Shown here: one piece after another, positions 1 through 11,790 of the stretch
How positions within the stretch are numbered: position 1 is the first letter of the stretch
How the letters are laid out: every line of letters starts with the position of its first letter
Assembly: GCF_032884065.1 (NCBI RefSeq)
Contig: NC_088872.1
Location: 35,560,917 to 35,624,916, forward strand
DNA length: 64,000 nucleotides
Direction: 5' to 3'
DNA from: Artemia franciscana
Lineage: Eukaryota; Arthropoda; Branchiopoda; Anostraca; Artemiidae
The notes under the pieces: generated by a model
Seen by the model: the letters and a program-made list of their open reading frames with translations, nothing else
What the model was told of the DNA's origin: nothing
Databases searched by the model: none
Made by a program: the position numbers and the translations under genes

Positions 1-78
1 CAGACGTGGATCTGGAGTTGTAATGCTCAACCCATGAGGAAAGTGGTATACGAGACGGTATTTGACTTGACATATCTT

Positions 79-279
79 TTATAACACTGGACCACAACTT
101 ATTTTGCCAAGACCAAACTTCTTACGAACAAGACGAAATATTGAATCCCGATGCAGAGAAAGCTGCTTTGCAAATTGGCGTTTAGTATAAATATACAGTT
201 TTCGCAGCGACCCATCGCGCGGTTTATCCGCTTCAATCCCGTTCACTTTGACTGCCTTTACAGGCCCATTTGGGCTTTC
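79..279 (-). CDS. Putative 3' exon of the TPR / Cys-His protein gene (exon iv)
   Basis: On the minus strand a pyrimidine-containing stretch ending CTGCAG at 281-280 can act as a splice acceptor. It opens a frame that starts in phase 0, matching the phase in which exon 4351-4723 ends. The frame encodes a basic segment (PVKAVKVNG, then LRKLYIYTKRQF) and reaches a TAA at 79-81. A GTAAGA donor at 125 could end the exon earlier, at 126. I see no conserved domain. The join rests only on phase, orientation and the acceptor, so this is the weakest exon of the model. A chance ORF or a LINE fragment are the alternatives. Confidence 0.35.
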   Translation of the reverse strand, partial: ESPNGPVKAVKVNGIEADKPRDGSLRKLYIYTKRQFAKQLSLHRDSIFRLVRKKFGLGKISCGPVL

Positions 280-344
280 CTGCAGTCGAAGGTAGTGTGT
301 GATTTATAGTAATTTTGTTTAATAAATTATTTGTGAACTTAAAA

Positions 345-740
345 ACTTGAGCAATCCAAACTTAAAGCCATAACTTAGCAGAAAAGCAAGCATTTCGCAA
401 ATTATACTACGGCATAAACCGTGCTCTTTTATATTTAGCAAGCATTTTGATAAATGAGCGGCACTAATGGCAAAAAGTCTTTCAGATCGGTCGTCACGGT
501 AGTTCGTGGGCAAATTCATGTTCAGCAATTCTGGATTCTAATTGTCAAAAAGTCACTTGTTGAATCAAAAATAGACGAAGGAAAACATAATTTCAAAAAG
601 ATTGCTAGACTACCACAAGAATGAGAGCGGCATGCAGCGACCAAGATCACTTTATGATTGGTTGATAGTTCCAAAAGGCTCAGGCTCAAAGTAGTTGCAA
701 AGTGCTCCTGAATACACATTATGTCATATTTAGACAAAAG
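345..740 (-). mobile_element. LINE endonuclease-domain fragment
   Basis: Minus-strand translation gives a stretch beginning SKYDIMCIQEHF, typical of the N-terminal part of the exonuclease-endonuclease-phosphatase domain of non-LTR retrotransposons. After a frameshift comes LPTNYRDDRSERLFAIS. The same sequence, with scattered differences, lies at 57260-57625, where more of the element remains, so both are copies of one LINE family. This copy is truncated on both sides and frameshifted. It lies next to putative exon iv of the TPR / Cys-His gene. Confidence 0.7.
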
Positions 741-879
741 TTCTTGAGAAAAACACTGACTGAATTAGCAAGTTATATCTTTTTGTAAATTATATCTTCT
801 TGTATGTTTTTCGTAGCATCTTGTAACAAATCAAAGTAACTTAATCAATAAGTAGTTGTAATTTAATCAATAATTAGTT

Positions 880-1420
880 TTCTTAATTCCGGGAAGGATT
901 TAACCCGGGAAGATTTAGTCAATGGGATGTATAAAAATCCTTTTTTATATTCGGAAAGTTTTATATTCGTAGAACTCACCAACAATTTAGCCAACAGAAT
1001 ACCAATATAATAGTTACCAACAGAATAGTTAATAGTTAACTTAGTTTCATTTTTTTTTCTTTTCCCTTAGTCGATTTGATGTTCTCATTAAAGTAACTCT
1101 AATGGCTTCTTTTCCCTAAGTGAATAAGTTGCGACAATTGTATTTACTAATATAGATGGTGGTTTTATTTGTTTTTAGTTCTGTGTTTTTTCTTTTTATA
1201 TTGTTTCTCTTGTCTGAGGACGCCTAGTTTGCATACAGGCGAAATATCCGCGTTGTTTTAGTCTTTCATCTTTTCGCTCTACTGGCCAGAGTCTCGTGTG
1301 TTGTCTTTTCATTGAGTTTCACCTCTCTTTGTTATTTTTTTGTCACGGCTGGTCAGTTCAGCTTAAGAACTTTCATTCGTCAATTGTACGGGCAACAATT
1401 GGACACTTCTGTCAATTACT
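880..1420 (+). mobile_element. Penelope-like element, truncated 3' copy 1
   Basis: The first part (880-1000) closely matches 2748-2840, the start of the GIY-YIG-like region of the second copy. From about 1010 the sequence matches 3240-3640, the non-coding 3' region of that copy. The intervening coding part is missing, so this is an internally deleted or independently truncated copy. It is in the same orientation as copy 2, about 1.9 kb away, inside the putative last intron of the minus-strand TPR / Cys-His gene. Confidence 0.6.
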
Positions 1421-2005
1421 ATTTTTCTTTGGTAAAAAAACATCCAAATTTGTTAAATCAACAAATTTTCTTTAAAAGTTGCAATAATTCCTAAATCTTT
1501 TAGAATCAATACCCATTTTGGCATTGACAATGAATCATAATTAAAAAAAATAAAAAAAAATTACGCCTTATGGCTTTAAATCACGTAACTTCTGAGCAAA
1601 AGCAAAGACGTCTTAAGTTGTCCAAAGACTTAAATTTTGTCGAGAGCTTTTAAGGAATAATCTTCCATAAGACGGGAGTCCCCCTCCGTCCCATTGTTTC
1701 AACTTTCTCGTCACCTGTTGTAAAATTGGGAAAGTGGTTGTCGGTGGCATGGCGTCCTCTCTTAGGAACACGAAAACCATAGTTACAAAATAAGACTGAT
1801 CTTACTAACAAGTTAAAAAATTTTACATGGAGGAGAATTCAATTCTCTGTAATTTTTATATGCTTTCCATATACTTGAATTCTAATGTGAAAAAGTGCGT
1901 AAGATATATTAAGGATTAAATTACAAAAGTACTTTGATTTGATACAAGATGTGACCATAACCATTTTGGATATTGATGTCATTATGAAGTTGGTTATCCT
2001 TGTAA
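1421..2005. other. AT-rich stretch, nothing recognised
   Basis: No ORF with a recognisable motif. The sequence is AT-rich with a run of A and T near 1540-1560. It may be degraded Penelope-like or intronic sequence. Confidence 0.3.
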
Positions 2006-3640
2006 ATGAATATTCTTTATTTTGGCTCTGGAGGTGAATTTTACAAACAGATGTTTCGTTTGGCTAAGGGGGCATCCCTCTCTCTTTTGTTGGCAAATCT
2101 TTTCATGGACTCTATTGAAACCTCCGCTATACACAGTTTTAGGCTCTCGCCTTGTTTCAGGGGCAAATTCATGGACGATATGGTTTGCATTTTAAAACAC
2201 GGTTTAGATTTCTTAGGCATTTAAATAGTTTTGATAAAAATATAAAATTTACAGTGGAGTTTGAAGAAAATGACGAACTACCTTTTCTTGATATCATATT
2301 GATTTAAAGTGATTTTCCATTTACTCTTCTCAATATATATAAAGCATAAACACAGCGAAAGGTATTTGAACTTTCATTCGTGCCACCCTATTTCATTGAA
2401 ACAAGGGTTGTGATTTCACTGGTAAATAGAGCTTTCCCAGGAGGGAATTTGGGAATTCCCTAGGAATTTGTTCCCAGGAGTTTGTAGATTCTGAATTGTT
2501 GTATTTGAGGGATATTTGATTTTGAAATAGTTACCTGATTAAATTCATTGATAAAAAATAAAAATAGACGCATTAAACATAAGAGTAGGGTTATTGGAGT
2601 TTCGCAGTCTTCAGAATTAAAAGTTTCGAAAAGTTTCATTTCTTTGCCTTATGTACCTACTTTGGGAGAGACGCTTAAACGAATTCTGCGTAAACATAAC
2701 ATTGATGCATGTTTTCAATCGGTGAGACCAATAGGTAGTTTTTTTAATGCCGGGAAGGATTTAACCCGGGGAGATTTAGTTATTGGGGTGTATAACATTC
2801 CTTGTTCTTTTGGAAAGTTTTAGATTTGTAGAACTCACCAACGATTTCTTTAAAGCTTTATTGAGCACCGCAACTCAATAGAAAAAAAAAATCTACAATT
2901 AAGCAAGCCTCCAAAAACTTTTGTTTTTTGTTGTTTTTTTGTTGTTTTTTGTTGCTCTGGCTGAACATATTTTCTTTCATCCTGAACATTTTATACAATT
3001 TGATAATGTCACGGCTATTTCTAATGATAGGGGTTTTTCTCTGTGGGCGATGGAGGCTATAGAAATTAAAAAACATATGTTTGCAAATCTTTCAATAAAA
3101 GGGACACGGGAAATTTAAATATTAACCCAATTTACGATGGTCTTTTGAAAAATGAACCAGTAATCACTAAGGGAATTAAGATTTTACATATCACCAGGGG
3201 ACTAGATTACCCACTGGACCAAAAAGAGTTGCTTCAATAATAGCTAACCAGAGGATTGTTTCGCAGCAGAATAGTTAATTTAGTTTCAATTTTACAATTT
3301 TTCCTAAATTGGTTTGACATTCTCTTTGAAGTAACTGTAATAGCTTCTTTTCCCTATGTGGATCAGTTGCTACAATTGTATCTATTAACGTTGGTGGTGG
3401 TTTTATTTGTTTTTAGTTCAATATTTTTTTTTCTTTTTATTTCATGCTGAGGATGCCTAGTTTGCATACAGGGGAAATATCCGCGTTGTTTGTTTTAGTC
3501 TTTCATATTTTCTCTCTACTTGCCGCAGTCTCGTTCGTTATCTTTTCATTGAGTTTTACCTCTCTTTGTTAATTTTTTTTTTCATGGCTGGCCAGTTCTG
3601 CTTAAGGACTTTCATAGATCAAAATAAATAAGTTTACCAT
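2006..3640 (+). mobile_element. Penelope-like retroelement copy 2 (RT end, GIY-YIG-like region, 3' region)
   Basis: The plus strand encodes, in broken frames, the end of a reverse transcriptase palm: ANLFMDSIETSAI and the catalytic-site relative FMDDMVCILKHG. It continues through FTVEFEENDELPFLDI and a short basic tract (IKNKNRRIKHK). At 2548-2823 there is SLPYVPTLGETLKRILRKHN followed by RGDLVIGVYNIPCSFGKF, the start of a GIY-YIG endonuclease as in Penelope-like elements. Downstream text (FDNVTAISNDRGF, EAIEIKKHMFANLSI at about 2990-3100) continues that domain. Several frameshifts and stops make it non-functional. The 3' region 3240-3640 repeats 1010-1420. Confidence 0.8.
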
Positions 3641-4317
3641 TGGAATCAGCATGGTCAAAAAGCTTTGAAAGGGAAATTAAGAATCCCCCACCTTGAACAA
3701 CAATAAAAATCTCTTTTTTACATGGGTAGCACTGATCCGTCTCCGTTTTTTCCAAAGCTAGCGGACTACAAGAATACCACAGAGAGATCTTTATTGGCTG
3801 GAGGAGGGGGGATTGTCCGGGGGAATTTTCCCTCGGGAGAAAATCTTAGGGAAGAATTTTCTGTTCAAAATTTCTTTCATACACAACAATTTTTTTATAG
3901 AGGGGGAAGGGGCGTAGTTCCTTGTGTGCTTTTTTATGTCACGCTAGTGATCATGATTACGAAATAAAGATTTTAGATTTGCACTAGGGCGGGAGGGAAG
4001 TTTTTTGATGTTTAATGTTTTGTTTTTGCAGATAATCCGTACACTATACACTTTTATCCGGCTGGGTTTTCAGCTGGTAATCATTTACGGGTGATAGATT
4101 GGTATTTTATTTTTTAATGTTTGGTTTTATTGATTATAAATTCGTAAAAATACACTCATATTTGAACTAAATCGCGATTAGGTCAAACAGTTTCAACTGT
4201 CACAGTGAAAAACTTGAAATTTATGGCTAGCCCAATTTAAAACAGATAGTCCTACTTTATAGTAGCTAGACCTAGAGAAATAATGGAAGAACGATCAAGC
4301 ACTTCCTTTTGCAAGTC
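3641..4317. other. Intronic sequence with a short unassigned ORF
   Basis: A plus-strand ORF of 81 codons (3722-3967) has no motif I recognise. It contains purine-rich text loosely like 46770-46850 near repeat X, so I treat it as repeat-derived. The rest is AT-rich and lies in the proposed intron between 4350 and 280 of the minus-strand gene. Confidence 0.3.
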
Positions 4318-4350
4318 TTAAAATCGATTATCACCAGAAATAAAAGTTAC

Positions 4351-4723
4351 CTTATCCATATACTTCCGATAAATTGTTTCTTTTTTTTCAGTCTCGAAAA
4401 AAGACTGACTCAGCCAGCATTGTAAATGGTATTGTAGTCTACATCCGACGTCACACTGAATTTCAACATATCCATAGAAATTATAATCATCTAGATACAT
4501 TTTTCTATCTGGATAACGGTGGTCACACTGACAAACTGAAGCACAGCAGACTGCCACGGGGTCGTTACCCTCACTGCATTTTAAGCGCAATTGTTCAAGT
4601 ACAGAAATTAAAATAGATGGAATTGTTTCAGGGATAGTATCAGTAATTCCAGGATAATTTACGGGCTTAATAATTTTTGCGTGCTCTACACAGTCGTTGA
4701 TAGCCTCCTTTGCCAAATCATAC
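4351..4723 (-). CDS. Exon iii: TPR end and Cys/His-rich zinc-binding region, TTC3/DZIP3-like
   Basis: A T-rich tract ending TTTTTTAAG at 4724 forms the acceptor and GTAACT at 4350 the donor. The exon has 373 nt. Its first base completes an Arg codon begun by the AG at the end of exon 10839-11014, giving ALNR|YDLAKEAINDC, a natural TPR helix. It ends in phase 0. After the TPR-like part comes a Cys/His cluster: CCASVCQC, then EIQCDVGCRLQYHLQCW about 40 residues on. A YHxxCW-type zinc-binding cluster after TPR-like helices recalls the E3 ubiquitin ligases TTC3 and DZIP3; that assignment is from memory of family features, not alignment. Ligase activity cannot be inferred because no RING domain lies in the window. 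Confidence 0.7.
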
Positions 4724-4904
4724 CTTAAAAAAGAAAAAGTGAGAATGGGTAGGGGTACAGATATTGGGAACAAAAGTGCACCGAATTGTGATAGAGGAAT
4801 TCCTAGTGCAAAATTGAAGATTTACTGTAAACATTAACATAATAATTCTTACTTAATTTTTTATTTATATATATATTTATTCATATCTAGTATACATTTT
4901 ATTT

Positions 4905-5135
4905 CATTTTTGTTTAAATAAAAAAACATGTTTTTTCAACTGAAAGTAAGAAAATAATTAAAACTTAAAACAAACAGGAATTACTCCGTATATGAAAGGG
5001 GCTGTTTCCGTATATGAAAGGGGCCAATTCTTTAAGAATGTTTAAGAATTCTTCAAGAATATTTAGTTTTGGTTACTATTGAGCCGAGTCGCGCATTACT
5101 ACAGTTCGTTACCACAAACTGTTTGATAAGTTGTC
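4905..5135 (-). mobile_element. Repeat X, internally deleted short copy
   Basis: One end (4915-5010) matches the reverse complement of the right end of the 46036-47577 element: a spacer like TTCAACTGAAAGTAAG and then TCCGTATATGAAAGGGGC. The other end (5072-5130) matches the reverse complement of its left end, including the hairpin CAGTTCGTTACCACAAACTG. Only about 230 bp remain, so this is a MITE-sized deletion derivative. It sits in the 6.1-kb intron between exons iii and ii of the minus-strand gene. Confidence 0.65.
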
Positions 5136-5639
5136 TAGTAGTACTTGATATAGCCCATTTTCATCGAATGAGTTCGTTATACTCGTTCGCTAAGAATCGG
5201 GACCCACTCGAATCTGATTATAAATTTCAAATTTCAGAATTTTCCCCATTCTAAGAAATGTAATGAACATGATCAAGTATATCAAATAACCAATAGGTCT
5301 TTTTAACTAGATCGCCATTTTGCCTGTAGCACTTGCAAATTGTAAGTTTACTTTTATCGAGATTTCGAATGGACTACATTGCTTTGAGTGAAAGTGTTAT
5401 TTATTGTCTGTAAACATTTAGACGAGAAATATCCTTGTTTGTATTCCCTGAGCCAATAAATATAATAAGAAAGAACCTAAGTCTTCCTCGGTCAAGACTC
5501 CGCACGATATTCGCCTCGTTGTAGCTATCCGTCTAGTTGTTGCTAGCTTCTGAAGTTTCAGTTTAGTTTCAGTTTGTTTATTAACAAAAAAACGAATCAC
5601 ACACTGTAATGTAACTACACCCTAAGAGATCACTGCCCG
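5136..5639. other. Nothing recognised
   Basis: AT-rich intronic sequence between a short X copy and the LINE 3' end. Short tandem imperfect repeats such as TCGTTGTAGCTATCCGTC... are present around 5490-5550, but no ORF with a recognisable domain was seen. Confidence 0.3.
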
Positions 5640-5759
5640 TAACGGTGACAGTATTCATTCATTTATCAAGAAAAGAAATATAAGGTAATAAAAGAAAAGA
5701 AGAAGAAGGGAAAATAAAAGAAAACAAACGTAAATTCATAAAAACAAAAACATAGAGAA

Positions 5760-8700
5760 CTATCGGTAGAAGAAGTTAGGATCTAATTCAATATTTTCCA
5801 ATAAGAAGCTTTTAATCTTACTTTTGAACTCTGGTAGGCTATTAGCATTTCTCGAAGTATTTGGCAAATAATTCTGTATTTTCGGCCCGGTAAATTTGAT
5901 TGAAAAATCAGATGGCGTGAGACGTCTCGTTTCTGTAACTAGTTGCGATGCATGTCGAGTATCATGTTGGTGAATTTCATCATTCCTTCGAAAAGCCGAC
6001 ATAAACGACTCAGGTGCGGTATTTGTGCTTACTTTATATAAAGTTTCGGCAATCTTTTTTTTCTCGAAGTCGAGCCACATTTAATATCTCAAGTTTTATT
6101 AAAAACGCCTTCGCACTCTGACGAGGCTCAAGCTTGCAAATTGCACGTATAGCTTTATTCTGAAGAATTTGAACTTGCTTCCATTCTCACTTACAATTTG
6201 AAGCCCAAATGCTTGTTCCATGTAAAAGATATGAGTGGAATAGACTGAAATATAGGATCAGTAATATTTTATGGGGAAAAATAAATTTCAGTCTATGGAG
6301 AACACCAACAGCTCTTGACAGCCTTATACAAAGAAATTTAATGTGGATTGCCCAATCCAGCTTTTCATCAATTATTATACCTAAATATTGGTCAACTCGT
6401 TCAATTTCTTCATGGTCTGCCGTATTTATCTTGCTGTCGTAAACTGGGTCATTTCCATGTTTAGAAATGATAAACTTCGTCTTTTTTGTATTAAGGAAAG
6501 CAACCGTTCTTCAAAGAATTCGGTTGCAAAGTTTGGAGGCAAACTTCAGCGTTTGTAATTAGTTGCTTACAGTTTTTAAGTGTTAGAAATAGTACTGTCT
6601 CGTCCGCAAAATTTATTATATATGCAAAGTTGACATCAGCCGAAAGTTCATTGATATAAATTAAAAAAGTAATGGTCCAAAAACTGATCCTTGGGGCACC
6701 CCACGAGTTACATCGAATGAATCTGATAAGATACCATTAGCAAGTATTTTACAACGTCTATTTGTTAAATATGACCGAATCCATTCAAGGACCGTCGACT
6801 TTATACCATATCCTTCTAATGTTTCAAGAAGGATGTCAAAATTAACGCAATCAAAAGCTTTTGTTAAATCTAAAAAAATCGCCAGGGAATATAAACCATC
6901 ATCTTGCGCTGCTTTTATATTCATTATAAGATCCGTAATTGCGAGTTCAGTGGATCTGTTTTCCGAAATTCATATTGTTTATCAGAAAGAATTTTATTAG
7001 CTTTAAAGTATTCATACAGTCTTTTTGCCGCAAGCTTTTCATATCTTTTCAAAAAAATTGGAAGTAAGCTGATTGGTCGAAAGTTATCAATTACTCTTGG
7101 GTGTCCTCTTTTAAAAAGTGGGATTAATTTGGATTCTTTTAGTTTAGTAGGGAAAATACCTTCGTCAAGGCTTCTGTTTATAAGGACCGTAAGAGACTCA
7201 ATGATTGCTGGTTGCATTTTACTTATTAGTTGCAAAGAAAGTCCATCTAGGCCCGTTGACCTTGTCCCTTTAATTTCACAAATGCATTTTTTTTACTTCG
7301 TCACATGTAACAGATGGAAATTTTTGCATTTCCGCCATTGTCTTTTGTTTCTTTAGTTTTGGAGTTGTTACCTTTGTCATTAGTTTTCTTTTTGATTTTG
7401 CATTCGACAGTTTATCTTTTATTTTTTATCCCATATTTACAAAAAATGAACCAAGAAGACTTGAAATTTCTTCTGGTGATTTTATTGATTTTCTTTCACT
7501 AACTAGTTCTTTTATATGATGTATATTTTTTCCGATTTATTTGGATGGATGACTGAATTAATTATTTGCCAAGTTTTTCCGGAGTTCCCATTCGCATTTT
7601 AAAAACTATTTTGAAAATAAATTTCCTTTGCGTTTCTTTTTAACTGGTTTAACTTATTTCTTTATTTTTTAAACCGGTGAAAATTTTCTTCAGACGGATC
7701 ATTTAAATATTGTTTATAAAGAGTTTTGCGGTTGTTAACAGAAACGAGAAGTCCCTGTGTCATCCATGGTTTTCTGGGCAAATGCTTACGCTGTGGCTCA
7801 TTCAACACAGGACAGTGGCAATTATAACTGCTAGTAATTAAATCAATAAATGCCAAACACGCTGAATCTGAATCAACTTGGACTTGAAAAAATTTTTTCC
7901 ACTGAATACAATTTAAGCTTAATACCAGATCCGCAATGTTTTTTTCTGACTCATCTTCACGATTAAGCCTGTAATTCGGTTCTGACTTTATCTTACTTTT
8001 ACCCATCACTACATCAGTGAAAGTAGCAAAATGATCTGATGTTTGAAATAATAGCACTTCTACGGACTTTCTAACAATATTTTGGTGAGATACAAATATA
8101 TTATCAATCAGAGTCACGGACGTTGGGGTTACCCTTGTGGGTATTCGGACAATAGGCAGACAACCATATGACATACAGTTTTGAAGAAATAACAGATATT
8201 TGTTATTTTGTAACGATAGTAGATCCATATTAAAATCCCCAAGCATTATAAACGGGTACTGATGATACTTCAACTTTGACAAAAGTTTTTCTAATTCATC
8301 CATAAATATTTCCGTATCACCTGATGGGCTATGATATACCAACACCATTAGAATTTCCTGATGACTTAAATTTACCTTGAGACAGAATGACTCAAATATT
8401 CCTTCAACACCAACATTAAAATCAGGTACTAGCGAATAATCAAGTCCTTGTCGCACATAATACGCTAGGCCACCTTTTCTTAGCTTTTCACGGTTTAATA
8501 CTTCTAACGAGAAACCCGTAATATCAAGCATTTTCTTATCCATTCTCTCTGTAAGGAACGTTTCTGTCAGCATTAGAACATCAATTTGATTATTTCTACT
8601 AATAACTTCAGATATTTCATCATATGCTGTCTGTAATGACTGACAATTTAAGTGACCAGCCCTTGAGTCCGACTTATTTACTTTTTTCGAGCATTCACTT

Positions 8701-8861
8701 ACATGTCTGCATGATATAATTTCTACCAATAATTCACTCTGTTCTTTGTCATCTTCACCTAGCGTTGTGTTTATCAGAGAATCCAGGCATAGGGGATTTT
8801 TTTCAAACTGTTCAAACGATCCATCTGTACAACACACTAAATTAACTAATAAATTAATCAC
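5760..8861 (-). pseudogene. LINE ORF2: endonuclease and reverse transcriptase, broken
   Basis: The N-terminal 399 codons (8861-7662) form an intact EEP endonuclease domain with ETFL, GDFNMDLL, TLIDNIF and the terminal SDH motif. At 7662 a TAA interrupts a sequence that continues in frame (RNKLNQLKRNAKEIYF, then a second TAA before GKTWQIIN), so both are nonsense mutations. The reverse transcriptase follows in at least two frames: INRSLDEGIFPTKLKESKL and NFRPISLLP (7235-6924), then FLDLTKAFD and GVPQGS (6924-6661). The tail at 6080-5760 carries HDTRHASQL and GPKIQNYLP, a signature of CR1/Jockey-type elements. The catalytic-box region between 6661 and 6080 is degraded. Confidence 0.85.
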
Positions 8862-8889
8862 TGACCTATTGCGATAAGTCCCTGTCTTG

Positions 8890-9745
8890 TTACATTACTG
8901 GATTAGAAGGATCGGACAATGCAATTATGTCATCGACACTCATAATTCGCTTTGTAGTTGACCCGATTTTGGCCATGATTTTTCCGTCTACTGTCCAAAC
9001 ATTCCGATTTCCAACTTTGTCCTTAGTAGCATTGAGGAGGTCTAGCCTCGCTTTAGTCAAAGACTCAGAAATGAAGAGACCTGTTGCTTTTAATTGTTTT
9101 CTTTCACCCAGTACTCTTTTGCCAACAAAACGGTTCTGAAGCTCACCTCAAAAGATGCCCCACTCTCCTCTGCCTCGTTGCCAATCTTTCGAACGTCACT
9201 CATATCGGCTATGCAGAGGTCACTAATTTTCAAGTTCTGTTAATAATGTTCAACAGATTTGAAGCCACAGTTTGTGAGGCGGAGACCTCTTTCACGCCAT
9301 GCATGACCAGCTTTGTTGCCTTCGCTTCCTGTTTCAAAGAGTCAATCTCACGCCATAGCGAATTGACTAACTTTTCATATGTCGACATCATTTTTTCAAT
9401 TCGCAGTAGTGACTTATGGTACAGTTCAAACTCCATGTCGTATTCGATCTTCAAACTGTCTTGGAAAGCTTGAGTGATTTTTTCAATCTGAGAAGTCGCA
9501 ATTCCTGGCATACTGTTCTTTAGTTTTTCTACTTGATTTGTGATTTCAGCAGAAACCGTTGTGCTAATATTGGCTTGATCGGACGTTATCTTGAGCGCTA
9601 TTTGATCAAGCGATTCTTGAAGCGAAGTTGCGTTACTCGAGACAGTTCCTCCATCATCCGGATTTTGAAGCATTTCTTCGAGTGCTTTTGCCACTTCGGG
9701 CCTTTTGTCAGTTTTGGCCATTTCATAACCAGCATTGTATTCCAT
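8890..9745 (-). pseudogene. LINE ORF1: coiled coil plus baculovirus FP-like C-terminal domain
   Basis: The first 171 codons (9745-9230) are rich in heptad-like Leu/Ile/Met spacing and read as a coiled coil, as in L1- and CR1-type ORF1 proteins. Two frameshifts near 9230 and 9080 interrupt the frame. The following frames give SDLCIADMSDVRKIG and then KARLDLLNATKDKVG, NRNVWTVDGKIMAKI and a stop at 8890-8892. The VWTVDGKI block with its following basic and Val-Asp-Asp positions resembles the C-terminal domain shared by baculovirus FP proteins and many arthropod LINE ORF1 proteins. Role: RNA-binding chaperone of the LINE particle (family knowledge). Confidence 0.7.
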
Positions 9746-9905
9746 TAGGGACCAGCAGTAACAATTGCGAGTTCGTTTTTACCTCCGTAGCAGAGTACCT
9801 GGTACTTAACTTGACCGTCCTTAATGGTATAACTTTTAGTATCTTAACGGGCCAGCTTTTGTAGTGTATAAATATGCAAAACACTATTTCACCAATTGCA
9901 AACAT

Positions 9906-10838
9906 ATTCTCCGTCAGTGGGCGGGGACAGAAACTATCACTGACTATATCTCGATACTCAAAGTTTGATTATAGTCCAAAAATAAGGTTAAATGACTTAT
10001 CTTTTCGAGTTTCAATATATAATCCTTTTTGAAGAATTCAATATATAATCCTTTTTCCACCACTGGCTCAGATTCAGTCTCTAAGTAATTCAGAAATTAA
10101 TCCTTTTTACAGAGAAAATAAGTCTTAACAGGTCGAAGACTAAATGAACACTTGAGGGACAAATGATTTATAACAACTGGTAACAGACCCATTACAGCAG
10201 AAAAGGAACAATAACGATTTCGTAAACCCTCGGAGCTCTCATAATAACCAATCCGTCAGCATCCTTATCATCAACCACCATTACATTACCGTACCAATAC
10301 TTCAACCAAGATAATTTTTTCGTTATCCTCAAAATTCATACTTTCACGTTTACATCTATCAAGAGCATAATCAATCACCTCACAGGCAATATATTGCCAG
10401 ACTCATTTATTTTTCCAAAATAATCTGAATGTCTAAATTCTACAGAGGGCACGTTTTGAAATGTTCAACATGGCCTCCATACTCCGTTAAAAGGACAGGG
10501 ATAACCCATAACAAGTCACTTTATTAACTTTCCCTCTAGAGCCGGATAAAACTGAAACGAAAAACTGGTTTGTCCAACACATGATTTTTGAACTGTACAA
10601 ATTTACAGCGAACGAAGAATTTCGATAGAAGAATAGACACGTACTAGTCTTGACAATTATCCTCTGAGAGGATCGTCGAAAAATATGCTAACCTTTGGTC
10701 AATTGACTAAAAGTAGAACTCTGACTTTGACAAATTCCAAAAGAGCTTGAATTAGAGTCAAGGATCGACAACGTAAACATTCAAGAACTTTGACTTTAGC
10801 TAAAAAAAAAAATTGATGACTTGTTGTTCAAAACGTAC
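9906..10838. other. Intronic sequence, nothing recognised
   Basis: A 25-bp stretch is directly repeated near 10011-10060 (AATATATAATCCTTTTT twice). No ORF, RNA gene or repeat family was recognised. It lies just downstream of exon ii on the minus strand. Confidence 0.4.
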
Positions 10839-11014
10839 CTGTTTAAGGCTATATATCCTTGTGCAATGGCAAACGTCAGGGGAAGAGGCCCATAAGAAGG
10901 ACTCTCAGCCATGCATCGATGCAGTAAATCCATACATTGTAAGACTTCAATTGGGTTACCAGGTATAATCCCAGATAAACTTGACAAATACAAAATTTTA
11001 CTCAGTAGAAAATC
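10839..11014 (-). CDS. Exon ii of the TPR / Cys-His protein gene
   Basis: A T-rich acceptor ending TTTTTTTTAG at 11015 and a GTACGT donor at 10838 bound 176 nt of open frame on the minus strand. The translation starts DFLLSKILYLSSLSG and runs through VLQCMDLLHRCMAE to PLPLTFAIAQGYIALN. The last two bases (AG) begin an Arg codon completed by the first base of exon 4351-4723. The helix pair around FAIAQGYIALNRYDLAKEAI fits the TPR pattern of a small residue, an aromatic and a hydrophobic heptad. The exon stands isolated among non-coding sequence, with normal codon use and clean splice sites, which argues against chance. Confidence 0.75.
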
Positions 11015-11383
11015 CTAAAAAAAAGTCTGAAAGTAATTGGAGATATAGTATCCAAACGGTAGCGAAGATTTAAATTATTATACTTACAAAAAAAATAAAT
11101 TATATTTTATTGGTAAAAATCAATTTAACTATTCATTGTATTTCTGTAGGTTTAAACAAAATCATACAAGTTAATTCCACCAAAAAAGTTAAGTCTATAT
11201 TAATTTTAGTCAAGTAATAAGCAATTCGTATAAGACCCCTTTATTGTCTACGACAAATGGAACGAAAGTCAACGATAAAACAAAGTATTTGTCCTGTGCC
11301 ACGACACATAAACAAAGAGCAAAATCAAATACTAATTCCTTTTATAGCATAGAATTGACGGTTTATCAAGCAATTGACGGTAT
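11015..11383. other. Intronic sequence, nothing recognised
   Basis: AT-rich sequence upstream (minus sense) of exon ii. No coding or repeat signal was recognised. Confidence 0.35.
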
Positions 11384-11790
11384 GGAACTGCAAGTAGGGA
11401 GCGACCTCGGATTGCAGTAACCGAAACTCAAAAACAAAACAAGATTCAACAACAAAATGCATATAAAAGAATTAGCTTCTCATGGTGACCCCAAATATAT
11501 AAAATTAATCAAGTTCAAAGTTACCCATCAAAACATAAGTGCCTGAGAGAATTTGCATGGTTATCGGAAAAGAAGGAAATCACCCCTAAGAAGATCAGTG
11601 GCCTTAATGACATCATGCCACTAAATTCAGCATATCAAAGAGCCCTATTGGAGATGTTTCAGATTGTTATGTGTAAAAATGTAGAGCTCTGCATTTTTTC
11701 CTGGACGACAGATCATAGATGCGTGTTCATTCATTTTTTTTTCTTTGCCAAAGATGATGGCATTAAACCGATAGTCCTAAGAAAACCAGT
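11384..11790 (+). mobile_element. Repeat X, diverged partial copy
   Basis: The order of segments follows 46050-46450: AGGGAGCGACC near the left end, AAATATATAAA...ATCAAGTT, TTACCCATCAAAA, a CACCCCTAAGA block, GCATATCAAAGAGCCCTA, GCATTTTTTCC and GATGCGTGTTCATTCATTT. It is diverged but collinear, so this is an old plus-strand copy lacking the hairpin end. Short ORFs on either strand here are not coding. Confidence 0.7.

Larger units (their letters stand above)
5640..9900 (-). mobile_element. Nearly complete, inactivated LINE (CR1/Jockey-like)
   Basis: On the minus strand the order is ORF1 with coiled coil (9745-8890), endonuclease domain (8861-7662), reverse transcriptase (7235-6661) and the conserved C-terminal tail (6080-5760). 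An A- and GA-rich 3' end near 5690-5640 on the minus strand may be the tail. The layout is that of a two-ORF, endonuclease-bearing non-LTR retrotransposon without RNase H. It lies in the intron between exons ii and iii, in the same orientation as the host gene. Ends are approximate because no target-site duplication was identified. Confidence 0.85.
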
